A stretch of 64,000 nt of DNA, taken from positions 56,037 to 120,036 of the forward strand of contig CAMYKB010000001.1 of NCBI GenBank assembly GCA_947258875.1, in the 5' to 3' direction. Positions 50,539 to 58,779 of this stretch are shown here, in pieces. The translations under genes were made by a program, and so were the position numbers. Numbering within the stretch: the first letter of the stretch is position 1; the number at the start of each line of letters is the position of its first letter. This DNA comes from an uncultured Gammaproteobacteria bacterium. Lineage in GTDB: Bacteria > Pseudomonadota > Gammaproteobacteria > CAMYKB01. The notes under the pieces are model-generated. The model did not search any database and was not told the DNA's origin. It was given only the letters and a program-made list of their open reading frames with translations.

Positions 50539-51222
50539 GTGGATACAATCGCACACACCGAATTATTGAAGCAACGCGCTGCGGCAGAATTCACTGGGGA
50601 TGACGCGTCATTTACAGCAATCCTGCATCGCAGCCTGGGCAAGCAGGCATGGTCTCAACTCGAACCGGCCATCAGGTCACGCTTTGCGTCCTCGTTAACA
50701 CACAACAGGTCTCTGTATTTTACCGGCATTATGCAAACCGTATACTGCTCTCTACCTGGCGCGGTTATCGCCCGTATTATACGGCGCGCCGCTGTCCTGC
50801 CCGACCGCTGCGCACGCAATACACCGTTTACATTTCGCATTGGTGTACAGAATGATGAAATCGTTAAACAACGTGATTATATTTTTGATGACTACCAGCC
50901 TTTCACATTCCGTTCATTATTCCGCGAAACACCAGCACTTCATGAAGAATTTCGCGGCGGCATCGGAATGTACTTAAAACTGGCAGTAAAACGAGGCCAA
51001 CTGCTATTCCGCGACCAAAATTACTTTTTGCGCATTGGTCGCTGGCGGATTTCGTTGCATCGCTGGCTGACAGTCGGCCGCTTCGAATTGATTCACCGCA
51101 ACATCGACCCTGATCGATTTCAAATATTAATCCGTGTAACACACCCATTACTTGGCACAGTGTTTTATCAACGTGGCGAGTTCAACGCTCACCATGATGA
51201 CATATCAGCAACTACCCGCTAG
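50539..51222 (+). CDS. DUF4166 protein
   Basis: A 227-residue protein with DUF4166 character: LHRSLGKQAWSQLEPAIRSR near the start, FTFRIGVQNDEIVKQRDYIF, and a C-terminal HRNIDPDRFQILIRVTHPLL followed by LGTVFYQRGEFN. DUF4166 domains often occur fused to or beside TIGR01777 epimerases, as here. No catalytic residues can be named. It starts 14 bases after the epimerase gene and is the last gene under the second operator. Confidence 0.82.
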   Translation: MDTIAHTELLKQRAAAEFTGDDASFTAILHRSLGKQAWSQLEPAIRSRFASSLTHNRSLYFTGIMQTVYCSLPGAVIARIIRRAAVLPDRCARNTPFTFRIGVQNDEIVKQRDYIFDDYQPFTFRSLFRETPALHEEFRGGIGMYLKLAVKRGQLLFRDQNYFLRIGRWRISLHRWLTVGRFELIHRNIDPDRFQILIRVTHPLLGTVFYQRGEFNAHHDDISATTR

Positions 51223-51241
51223 TCCATCCAAATACTGCACA

Positions 51242-51270
51242 CAAAAAAAGCCCGCTGAAATATCTCGGGC
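51242..51270 (-). terminator. orphan minus-strand intrinsic terminator
   Basis: On the minus strand GCCCG-AGATATTTCAG-CGGGC is followed by TTTTTTTGTG. No minus-strand gene lies upstream of it within 51271-51720, so it implies an unannotated transcript or remains of one. Confidence 0.6.
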
Positions 51271-51720
51271 CCCCATTAATTACTGTACTATTAACACTAA
51301 GTGAATAAAGCCTGTTTCTTTAGCGTATGTCTGACAGGCAGAAAATGAGGCCACATCACGAGTGTCTGCGGCCCCAAGTCGATCTGTTACAGAGCAAGAT
51401 GGGGCTGTGAATTCACCTGGGAGCCGCCACAGGAGTAGGCGAAACCACACACACCAGCATATGGCATTTCCAGCAGGCGTTTAATTTGCTAAATTTGACA
51501 TCTGCATCCTTGCGACTAAGGGCGTTTGCGACTCGTTAAGCGAATAGGACAGCATGCCATAGTCAGCAGTACGCACATCATTGCCAGATGCCTGATCAAT
51601 GGCCTACTGCGGGTTTGTTTGCTGATATGCGCCGATATTCCAGGCGAGACTCAAACTGCCCTACGTTTGCGAACGATCAAGTAAAACCCTGTTCCACGGT
51701 CTAATCCAAGGATTGAGCTG
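51271..51720. other. 450-base intergenic region, possible minus-strand remnant or RNA
   Basis: No convincing protein gene. On the minus strand one frame reads SLSLAWNIGAYQQTNPQ, a TAG, then AIDQASGNDVRTADYGML and SYSLNESQTPLVARMQMSNL before a TAA. That looks protein-like and could be a decayed small gene ending ahead of the terminator at 51242. Alternatively the terminator belongs to a small RNA. On the plus strand GCCTGT/ACAGGC form a weak hairpin at 51310-51340. The promoter of the downstream receiver gene must also be here, but I could not define it. Confidence 0.3.
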
Positions 51721-53073
51721 ATGACCCATAAACGCGCATTGATCGTCGATGATTCACGCTCAGCCCGAGTGGCTTTGCAACGAATGCTGGAGGAGCATGC
51801 GCTGGATGTCGAAACCGCCGAATCTGCTGAACAAGCCCTTGAGTATCTGAGTAATCACAGCCCAGATGTCATTTTCATGGACCACATGATGCCGGGCATG
51901 GATGGCTTTGAGGCGGTCAAAGCCATCAAGGACAATCCGCTTACAGCAACCATCCCGATCATGATGTATACCTCCAAGCAAGGTGAAGTCTACGTTGGCC
52001 AGGCGCGGGCGTTGGGTGCTGTTGGCGTTCTGCCGAAGCAGATTGAAGCGGTTGATGTAATCAGGGTGCTCGAATCACTGCACCTCATACCGACAGAAAC
52101 AGCTGCAACCAGCCAAGATGACACCCACCTGGAGACAGGTGATACCAGCCATCAACAAACCTCTCTCAATGATACGGATCAGGGCTTGCATGAGATGATC
52201 CAGGAGTTGTTCCGGCAACAGCGAGCGATACTGCGCCGTGACTTTCTAGATAGCTATGAAGAGATTGCGGCGCGCGCCGCCATAGAAACCAAAAATCCCG
52301 CGTTACCAGAACCACCGGACTACGCAGTTGATCCGCTAAGGCCTGAAGCCGCGCGCTCCTCGTTCCTGACAACAGCCATGATCACCGTCCTGGCTGTGAT
52401 GACCCTTGCATTCGCAAAACTGTATTGGGACATGAAAGACCGCTGGCAAAGCCAGAGCGAACGATTAGCTGAAGTCATCCAACAACAATCGTTGGTATCA
52501 GACAACGCTACACAGGCGCAACTTTTATTTGCGCAGTCCCGCGAAAGTAGTAGCTCCACTTCACCGCAAGTTCTGGAAGCCGTGCAATGGGCATTCAATA
52601 ACAGTGGTGAATACGCATGGGATGAGACCCCACTCGATGATACACGGCGTAAAACGATCGAAGAACTGGTAGATAAACTGCAGGCGCTTGGTTTCAGCGG
52701 GCAGATCAACATCAGCACTCACGTTGGCGACTTCTGCATGACCCAGGATACTGACGGTACTGAAATTCTCGCACCACCGGACTTGCCAGCAAGTGAATGC
52801 AGACGTCTTGGCTTTTCACCAGGTGAAGCTATTCAGCTCGGCAGCCGTCAATCGGATAGCTTTGCCAATTTTATAAGCAATTTTTCTGAACGCACCAATG
52901 CTGCTATTACCATCAGGACCTCAACGACCGGCAATATTTCGCCACTGGTTCTTTATCCACCACTAACAAACACCATGACAGCGGACGAGTGGAACCGCAT
53001 CGCCGCCAAAAACAATCGGATTGTCATTACGTTAACTGAAAAAGAAACTCGGGCAAAAATCTATGAAAGATGA
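51721..53073 (+). CDS. receiver domain fused to a transmembrane extracytoplasmic domain
   Basis: A 450-residue protein with an unusual layout. Residues 1-120 form an intact receiver: acidic pair in LIVDDSRSA, phosphoacceptor Asp56 in VIFMDHMMPGMDGF, Thr/Ser in MMYTSKQ and Lys in VLPKQIE. A disordered, acidic/Gln linker (about 125-215) is followed by one transmembrane helix (FLTTAMITVLAVMTLAFAKLYW, about 218-239). The C-terminal periplasmic domain of about 200 residues has one Cys pair (FCMTQD, ASECRR) and repeats of IEELVDKLQALGFSGQINIS character. Phosphorylation inside could thus be relayed to the outside, or the reverse. It overlaps ppk2 by 11 bases, so the two are coupled. Confidence 0.8.
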   Translation: MTHKRALIVDDSRSARVALQRMLEEHALDVETAESAEQALEYLSNHSPDVIFMDHMMPGMDGFEAVKAIKDNPLTATIPIMMYTSKQGEVYVGQARALGAVGVLPKQIEAVDVIRVLESLHLIPTETAATSQDDTHLETGDTSHQQTSLNDTDQGLHEMIQELFRQQRAILRRDFLDSYEEIAARAAIETKNPALPEPPDYAVDPLRPEAARSSFLTTAMITVLAVMTLAFAKLYWDMKDRWQSQSERLAEVIQQQSLVSDNATQAQLLFAQSRESSSSTSPQVLEAVQWAFNNSGEYAWDETPLDDTRRKTIEELVDKLQALGFSGQINISTHVGDFCMTQDTDGTEILAPPDLPASECRRLGFSPGEAIQLGSRQSDSFANFISNFSERTNAAITIRTSTTGNISPLVLYPPLTNTMTADEWNRIAAKNNRIVITLTEKETRAKIYER

Positions 53074-53992
53074 ACACACCAGCGCGCTGGCAGAACTTGC
53101 CGGGGGGCGAGAAACCCAGCAGCTTGCCACCGACAGCGAGATAGAAAACCTCGGCAAGGGAAAGATATTTGCCGATGCCAACTACCCTTACACACTAAAG
53201 ATGAAACGCAAAGAGTACGAGGCGGAAAAGCAGAATCTACAGATCGAGTTACTCAAGATGCAAGGTTGGGTCAAGGAAACCAAACAGCGGATCATGCTGC
53301 TCTGCGAGGGCCGGGACGCAGCTGGCAAGGGCGGCACCATCAAGCGCTTCATGGAACACCTCAACCCGCGTGGCGCCCGCGTCGTGGCGCTTGAGAAACC
53401 ATCCGAGGAGGAACTGGGCCAGTGGTACTTCCAGCGTTATATCGCCCACCTGCCGACAGCCGGTGAAATCGTCCTGTTCGACCGCTCCTGGTACAACCGT
53501 TCCGGTGTGGAGCGTGTCATGAATTTCTGTCAGGCCGGTGAATACCTGGAATTCATGCGCCAGGCGCCGGAACTGGAGCGCATGCTGGTAAGGAGCGGCA
53601 TCAAACTCTTCAAGCTATGGTTCTCAGTCAGTCGTAATGAACAGTTCCGCCGCTTCCAGGGCCGCCAGCACGATCCGCTGAAGCAGTGGAAGCTGAGCCC
53701 GATCGATATGGCATCCTTGGATAAGTGGCAAAAATACACCGAGGCGAAGGAGGCCATGTTCTTCTATACCGATACGGCCGACGCACCCTGGACGGTCGTC
53801 AAGTCAGACTGCAAGAAGCGCGCTAGGCTGAATGCCATGCGTTTTGTACTGCACAGCCTGGACTACCCAAACAAGAACACGGATGTTGTGACGCCGGCCG
53901 ACCCACTGATCGTAGGATCGGCAAAGAATATCTATGAAAGGGGCGAGCATTACCTCGAGAGCAGCCCGCTGGAAATCGAAACAGGGGAATAA
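53063..53992 (+). CDS. ppk2: polyphosphate kinase 2
   Basis: A 309-residue PPK2 family enzyme, which makes nucleoside triphosphates from diphosphates using polyphosphate (or the reverse). The Walker A motif CEGRDAAGKGGTIKRF (about 78-93) and Walker B/lid VLFDRSWYNRSGVERVM (about 137-153) are complete. RFQGRQHDPLKQWKLSPID and the TDTADAPWTVVKSDCKKRAR tail are typical. The single-domain length fits class I. It starts inside the end of the receiver-transmembrane gene and is followed 3 bases later by a 71-residue gene, so the three are one operon. Confidence 0.93.
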   Translation: MKDEHTSALAELAGGRETQQLATDSEIENLGKGKIFADANYPYTLKMKRKEYEAEKQNLQIELLKMQGWVKETKQRIMLLCEGRDAAGKGGTIKRFMEHLNPRGARVVALEKPSEEELGQWYFQRYIAHLPTAGEIVLFDRSWYNRSGVERVMNFCQAGEYLEFMRQAPELERMLVRSGIKLFKLWFSVSRNEQFRRFQGRQHDPLKQWKLSPIDMASLDKWQKYTEAKEAMFFYTDTADAPWTVVKSDCKKRARLNAMRFVLHSLDYPNKNTDVVTPADPLIVGSAKNIYERGEHYLESSPLEIETGE

Positions 53993-53994
53993 AC

Positions 53995-54210
53995 ATGCAA
54001 CAGGCAAAACATGCAGAGGCAATGGTCAATAGGTTTCGTGAGCTGGTGGAGGATGCCGGGGACAGTCTGCCCGCAAACCACTACAACGAACTCAAGCTGA
54101 TTATCGAGGCTGGCCTGGATACCGCGCTGCTTGAATCGATGCAGAAGATCGCCGGCAGTCTCAACAATCTCGCGCACGACATCCAGCACAATGCCGAGTT
54201 CTTTGAGTGA
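53995..54210 (+). CDS. small helical protein after ppk2
   Basis: A 71-residue acidic, helical protein (AKHAEAMVNRFRELVEDAGD, HYNELKLIIEAGLDTALLES, SLNNLAHDIQHNAEFFE). It begins 3 bases after the ppk2 stop with GGGGAATAAAC before the ATG. No family is recognised. Tight linkage suggests it works with PPK2 or the receiver protein, possibly as an adaptor; this is inference. Confidence 0.65.
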   Translation: MQQAKHAEAMVNRFRELVEDAGDSLPANHYNELKLIIEAGLDTALLESMQKIAGSLNNLAHDIQHNAEFFE

Positions 54211-54285
54211 CACAGTCCACGAGCTGACTAGCATTTGTTGATATATGGACCGCCTGGTCCAATCATCCACCTCACGGCTATCGGT

Positions 54286-54341
54286 AGACCGCCCGGATCA
54301 CCCAAAGCCACGTCACGACACCGCACGGCTTCGGGCGGTCT
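54286..54341 (+). other. inverted repeat after the ppk2 operon
   Basis: AGACCGCCCG at 54286-54295 and CGGGCGGTCT at 54332-54341 are perfect complements separated by 36 bases. A smaller GGACC/GGTCC hairpin is at 54247-54260. It may terminate the ppk2 operon, but there is no T tract. Confidence 0.4.
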
Positions 54342-54430
54342 TACAATGACATTAGTATAAAATTTGATGTTAATCGCTATGAGCGTAGCTGCTACCATCA
54401 ACACTTAGCGCTTCAGATCTAAAACATAGG

Positions 54431-55897
54431 TCACACAAGCACCTCTATATTGGCTTTCTCTGGCTCTGTTGGTACGCCAATCAAACTGTGCGCCAATTTT
54501 CCGAGGGTACGAATGGCATCAACAACCCGCTTGTCCACTTCTTGACTGTAACTGATGCGAATAAAATTCTGATAACGACCTCTTGCTGAAAACAACGGTC
54601 CGGGCGATATGCCAATGTGGTTAGCTAACGCCAGCTTAGACAGCTCTACCCCACTGATCTGATTTGGCAACTCAACCCAAAGCAACATCCCCCCTTCGGG
54701 CCGGGTCATGCGTGTCTGCTCTGGGAAATAACAGTCGATAAGATCAATCATCTGATCACGGCGGCGGCGATAGTGCTCACTTGCAGAGTTAACATGGCGG
54801 TCAAAATTCCCCTTTGCCATAAATTCCGCCACTGCGAGCTGCGGCAAGGTGGCGGTATTCATACTCGCAACATATTTTTGATGCTCGACCTGGTCATAAA
54901 ATCGGCCCGGTACACACCAGCCAACCCGCAAGCCAGGCGCCAGTGTCTTTGAAATGGAGGAACAAAGCATAACCCATCCTTCTTCATCGAAGGATTTAAT
55001 GGTCAGCGGTCGCTGTGTTTGATAGCCCATGTCTCCATAGATGTCGTCTTCAATCATCGGCATGCGATGTTTTGCGGCTATCGCGGCCAGGCGTTGTTTG
55101 CGTTCATCAGACATGACATAACCAAGAGGATTATTAAAGCTTGGCGTAACCAATACGGCGCCGATCGTCCATTGCTCTAACGCCATTTCCAATGCGCCGA
55201 CACTCATCCCCCGGCAGGGGCGCGTAGGTATTTCGAGCACTTTAAGACCCGATGCTTCTATCGCCTGCAAGATGCCGTAATAAGTCGGCGTTTCGACCGC
55301 AATGACGTCGCCAGGCTTGGTGACAGCACGCAGGCAACACAACAGCGCCTCCTGACATCCGTTGGTAACGATGAAATCATCAGGTGAAAGCTTAAGGCCC
55401 GCTTCGCGCGAGTGCCGGGCCAGCTGCACGCGTAATTCCGTGCAGCCTTGCAAGGGGCCGTATCCCAGGCTGCGAGTTTCTCCTTTGCGGGTCTCCACCG
55501 CCATCATGCGAGTGAGCGGCCGCAACGTCGGCATCGTAACATCCGGCGCGGCGCGCCCCATACTCACCACGTCCTCGCGGCTCTCGAGACTGGTCGCATG
55601 CATGGCGCGCCCCCACTGGCTCACCCAGGCTGGTGCCACCAGTGCTTTATTACTGCTTGGCATTTCGGGAGCCGCTCCGGGACGGCGCGTTACAAAATAA
55701 CCGGACTTTGGCTTCGCCATCACCACATCGCGTTGCTCCAGTAGCCGATACGCATCCAGCGCAGTGGAGATGCTTATGCGCATTTGGCGGCTGAGACCAC
55801 GTACTGACGGCAGCTTGTCTCCAACGGAGTAAACCCCGCTATCAATCTGTTCGAATAGTTGATTGGCAATTTGCTCGTAAAGTGTCTCGCTAGCCAT
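54431..55897 (-). CDS. MocR/PdxR-type GntR regulator with aminotransferase domain
   Basis: A 488-residue MocR-family transcription factor. The N-terminal GntR winged helix (about 1-75) has LYEQIANQLFEQIDSGVYSV, DKLPSVRGLSRQMRIS and KPKSGYFV. The large C-terminal domain is a fold-type I aminotransferase that binds PLP as effector: LGYGPLQGCTELR, VTNGCQEALLCCLRAV, TPSFNNPLGYVM, PMIEDDIYGDMGY and the Schiff-base Lys in SSISKTLAPGLRVGW. These regulators sense PLP, GABA, taurine or ectoine-type amines. It is divergent from a DUF1127-PhzF pair, which it probably controls. Confidence 0.9.
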   Translation of the reverse strand: MASETLYEQIANQLFEQIDSGVYSVGDKLPSVRGLSRQMRISISTALDAYRLLEQRDVVMAKPKSGYFVTRRPGAAPEMPSSNKALVAPAWVSQWGRAMHATSLESREDVVSMGRAAPDVTMPTLRPLTRMMAVETRKGETRSLGYGPLQGCTELRVQLARHSREAGLKLSPDDFIVTNGCQEALLCCLRAVTKPGDVIAVETPTYYGILQAIEASGLKVLEIPTRPCRGMSVGALEMALEQWTIGAVLVTPSFNNPLGYVMSDERKQRLAAIAAKHRMPMIEDDIYGDMGYQTQRPLTIKSFDEEGWVMLCSSISKTLAPGLRVGWCVPGRFYDQVEHQKYVASMNTATLPQLAVAEFMAKGNFDRHVNSASEHYRRRRDQMIDLIDCYFPEQTRMTRPEGGMLLWVELPNQISGVELSKLALANHIGISPGPLFSARGRYQNFIRISYSQEVDKRVVDAIRTLGKLAHSLIGVPTEPEKANIEVLV

Positions 55898-55939
55898 CGC
55901 ACGCTCCTAAGGGTACAGAGGGTCCCATTACAAGGCAGT

Positions 55940-55995
55940 ACAGATTAATCTAATCTAAATCTGTGCTCCTACAAATTAACTTTTTTTGAATCTGT
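55940..55995. promoter_or_regulatory. repeat cluster, likely MocR operator
   Basis: Between the divergent starts, ACAGATT (55940-55946) and AATCTGT (55958-55964) form an inverted repeat. A third AATCTGT occurs at 55989-55995, a direct repeat 31 bases on. MocR proteins typically bind direct repeats in their divergent promoters. Confidence 0.45.
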
Positions 55996-56099
55996 AATGC
56001 CTCAAGCCAGCAGAGTACTCTTTCTACACAATTTCAGCAATCGCTGGTCCGGATAGATACGGCCGAGACCACCAACAGAGCAAGAAGACGAGGCGCGAA

Positions 56100-56288
56100 G
56101 TGGAGCTGGCAAAGCAATTAAGAATGGCTCGCAAACGCCGCTCATTCATGGCGCTAGCTAGGCTTTGGTATCAACGTGGACAGCAACGTCGGCAGCTACT
56201 GGAACTGGATGATAGGTTGTTAAAAGACATAGGCATTTGCAGAGCAGACGCGTTGCGCGAAGCACGCAAACCATTTTGGTTAAAGTAA
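56100..56288 (+). CDS. DUF1127 small protein
   Basis: A 62-residue Arg-rich protein with a C-terminal DUF1127 domain (RQLLELDDRLLKDIGICRADA, then LREARKPFW). Short DUF1127 proteins can bind RNA or act in phosphate/carbon metabolism in alphaproteobacteria. It starts with GTG at 56100, preceded by GAGG at six bases. It lies between the MocR regulator and phzF, an arrangement often seen in MocR neighbourhoods. Confidence 0.8.
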   Translation: MELAKQLRMARKRRSFMALARLWYQRGQQRRQLLELDDRLLKDIGICRADALREARKPFWLK

Positions 56289-56355
56289 CGCCTGTTATAC
56301 AACGCATGCCTTATGTAAAAATATATACGCATAATTAAGAGGCACGGAAATAGGT

Positions 56356-57267
56356 ATGAAAACGTTTAATTACCATCTTGTCGACGTATTCACCAGTCAA
56401 TTGTTTGGCGGTAATCAATTGGCTGTCTTTACTGAGTGCAACGCACTCAGTACACAAGACATGCAAAACATTGCTAAAGAGCTAAACCTATCCGAGAGCG
56501 TGTTTGTTTTCCCAGCAGAAGATGCTGCAAATGACTATCTGCTCAGGATATTTACACCTGATATGGAGATGCCGATGGCGGGCCACCCCACCATCGGTGC
56601 AGCTTATATATTAGCCAAGCTCAACCCCAGACATAAAAATGGCGGCAGCTTAAAACTTGAAGAAAAGGTTGGCGTAATTACTGTAGAACTATCCGCTAAA
56701 GGCGCCCAACCTGCCATCATAACCATGCAGCAGCCGCTCCCGGAATTCGGTAAAACCTATGATGACCGCCGACTTATTGCGAAATTATTATCTATCGACA
56801 GTAGCGATATCGATGACAAGCTTCCAATGCAGGTGGTTTCAACAGGCGTCGCTTTTCTCTATATCCCCTTAAACAGCTTAGCGGCCATGAAAAAAATGAA
56901 GCTGCGCAGCGATTTATGGGAAACGAACCTGCAAGGAACAGACGGGCAAAACCTGTTCATATTCTGCCGGGAAACTGAGGATAGCGAATCTACGGTACAC
57001 TCCAGGATGTTTGCTCCCGCGATGGGCATAAAGGAAGACCCTGCAACGGGCGCCGCAAGCGGCCCATTGGGTGCTTACTTAGTCAAACATGGCCTGATTA
57101 CAGCTGCGGGCAGGGCATCCATAGTCAGTGAACAGGGTTACGAAATGGGACGCCCGAGCATCGTACACATTAGCATCGAAACCCGTAATCATAATATTAC
57201 AAAAGTTGCTATTGGCGGTGAATGCGTACCCGTTGGCGGCGGCTTTATCAACCTGGACTTACCTTAA
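56356..57267 (+). CDS. PhzF-family isomerase
   Basis: A 303-residue PhzF/YddE-type protein with two similar halves. The N-terminus YHLVDVFTSQLFGGNQLAVF carries the GNQLAVF signature, and the catalytic Glu is in LNLSESVFVFP (about residue 47). FTPDMEMPMAGHPTIGAAYI and EDPATGAASGPLGAYLVKHG are the hallmark motifs of both halves. The substrate is unknown. AT-rich compared with its neighbours. Likely controlled by the divergent MocR regulator. Confidence 0.9.
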   Translation: MKTFNYHLVDVFTSQLFGGNQLAVFTECNALSTQDMQNIAKELNLSESVFVFPAEDAANDYLLRIFTPDMEMPMAGHPTIGAAYILAKLNPRHKNGGSLKLEEKVGVITVELSAKGAQPAIITMQQPLPEFGKTYDDRRLIAKLLSIDSSDIDDKLPMQVVSTGVAFLYIPLNSLAAMKKMKLRSDLWETNLQGTDGQNLFIFCRETEDSESTVHSRMFAPAMGIKEDPATGAASGPLGAYLVKHGLITAAGRASIVSEQGYEMGRPSIVHISIETRNHNITKVAIGGECVPVGGGFINLDLP

Positions 57268-57762
57268 ACCATTGGTAAGCGGTGCATAACGATGCGATCG
57301 CACCAATTCACGAATTGTAACGAAGCACAACACAACCCACTTAAAAGCCTCCCGAATACTACATTACAGGGCCGCAGTTTCACTACCGCCCCTAGTAACG
57401 CACCATTACCACGCGCACCTACTGGGACACAGATATTCTGGTAATGCACGGGTATAGGGATTAGGACGACTCAGGAGACAAAGTCGAGGCCCCCAAACCA
57501 AGGTGGCAATCTTATATTACTCTCGGCGGGTGATACAGACTTCACCGTCTATCCAGGCATGATGAATATCTCACATTTCCAGCGTCAATTTCTCACTGAA
57601 TTGCTACTTAAATTCCCGATAATAGGCACAAGCACTACAGACTTCGTGATACATGGACTGAATCACACACCCTGCAATATCGAGTTGCGCCAGATGTCAG
57701 CGCGCAGCGTGACAGGCAAATGAGTTGTAACGTATTACGACCATTTAGCAAGGAGGCATACC
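57268..57762. other. intergenic region, 495 bases
   Basis: No convincing gene. A plus frame from 57555 (MMNISHFQRQFLTELLLKFP ...) gives 53 residues without a ribosome-binding site. On the minus strand DIHHAWIDGEVCITRRE follows a TGA stop and looks like debris of a coding sequence. I see no clear RNA, repeat or terminator. The promoter of the 57763 gene lies at its right end. Confidence 0.4.
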
Positions 57763-58119
57763 ATGAGAAACTTACGCAACATCTTTAATCTTGTCTATAT
57801 AGTACCGGTCTTTATATTCGCACTTTCAGCAGACCGTTCAGTCGCAGGAGAGAATATAGAGTTTGCTCTCACCAAATTGAGTAGCTGGCAACAAAGACAC
57901 TTGCTTGAACCTTCGCCACGCGACAGATTGCGTGAAAAACAGGGCCGCATTGTTATCTATGACGGGTTGCTGGATACCGTCGTTGAGAGCGCTCTGGATT
58001 TATATTTTGATCGCATCGAAAACATGATGTTCACCCGCATTGTTGTAACCAGCAAAGATGGCAAGCCATTGCTTGATCCGGATACCGGCGAACTGGTTAT
58101 CGAGGACGACGGGTGCTGA
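57763..58119 (+). CDS. small exported protein of unknown function
   Basis: A 118-residue protein with a signal peptide (FNLVYIVPVFIFALSADRSVA). The polar mature part has WQQRHLLEPSPRDRLREKQG, IVIYDGLLDTVVESALDLYF and a C-terminal VTSKDGKPLLDPDTGELVIE. A single Cys is the last residue. AGGAGG precedes the ATG at good spacing. The family is unknown to me. A second exported protein gene follows after 116 bases, and the two may be cotranscribed. Confidence 0.75.
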   Translation: MRNLRNIFNLVYIVPVFIFALSADRSVAGENIEFALTKLSSWQQRHLLEPSPRDRLREKQGRIVIYDGLLDTVVESALDLYFDRIENMMFTRIVVTSKDGKPLLDPDTGELVIEDDGC

Positions 58120-58235
58120 TCCCAGCCAACCAACTTGATACGGGCAACACGCAATCTGGGCGAAACCTCTCTACTGTGGGTCCAGCTATTTTCTGACTCC
58201 GACTTTTCCGGGAAAAATGAAGCAAGGAGATCGTC

Positions 58236-58733
58236 ATGAAGACAAAATCGGCACTTTTAATCCCGACACTCATGCTCATGGTGTTCATCATTCAAGGATG
58301 TGCCAGCACAGACTTCTGCAATGTCAAAACCAAGACAATCAGCATCTATGATGATCACAGCATCCCTGCAAATACCGGCATCAGCACAGGCCTATATACA
58401 GATGTGGATGGTTATCGTTACGTAAACATAGTCGTCGAATTTGAACAACAAACCGCTACTGAGGAACCGGTATCATTAGGTATAATATTTGCCCACGATC
58501 AAAATGGCGAATTAGGCTCGCGAAGATATTTCACATTCGATGAAAATTTTTCCGCTGCGGCCGACCCCCAGATGATAACTGTAACCGGCAAGGCCAGTTG
58601 GCACGGTCAGCAGCATGGCAAAAGCACTTATATTGCGAGGCTGCCGGTGATGGGCCCGTTTTTGCAAGTATTTCCTTTCAACCACCACAACGGATCACGA
58701 ACGTTTAGCATTGCGCTTTATTTAAGTGAGTAA
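58236..58733 (+). CDS. putative lipoprotein, beta-rich
   Basis: A 165-residue lipoprotein with lipobox IIQGC after a signal peptide (LLIPTLMLMVFIIQG). The mature part looks like a beta-sandwich: YRYVNIVVEFEQQTATEEPV, LGIIFAHDQNGELGSRRYFT and FPFNHHNGSRTFSIALYLSE. AAGGAG precedes the ATG. The family is not recognised. It ends 46 bases before the convergent TSUP gene. Confidence 0.75.
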   Translation: MKTKSALLIPTLMLMVFIIQGCASTDFCNVKTKTISIYDDHSIPANTGISTGLYTDVDGYRYVNIVVEFEQQTATEEPVSLGIIFAHDQNGELGSRRYFTFDENFSAAADPQMITVTGKASWHGQQHGKSTYIARLPVMGPFLQVFPFNHHNGSRTFSIALYLSE

Positions 58734-58779
58734 TCGCGCAACACCGTACACGCCACCACCTCGACTTTAACAGATAGTA

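Noticed and set aside
57555..57723. Small plus-strand frame MMNISHFQRQFLTELLLKFP...
   Set aside because: No ribosome-binding site, no conserved motif; it may be debris but cannot be supported as a gene.
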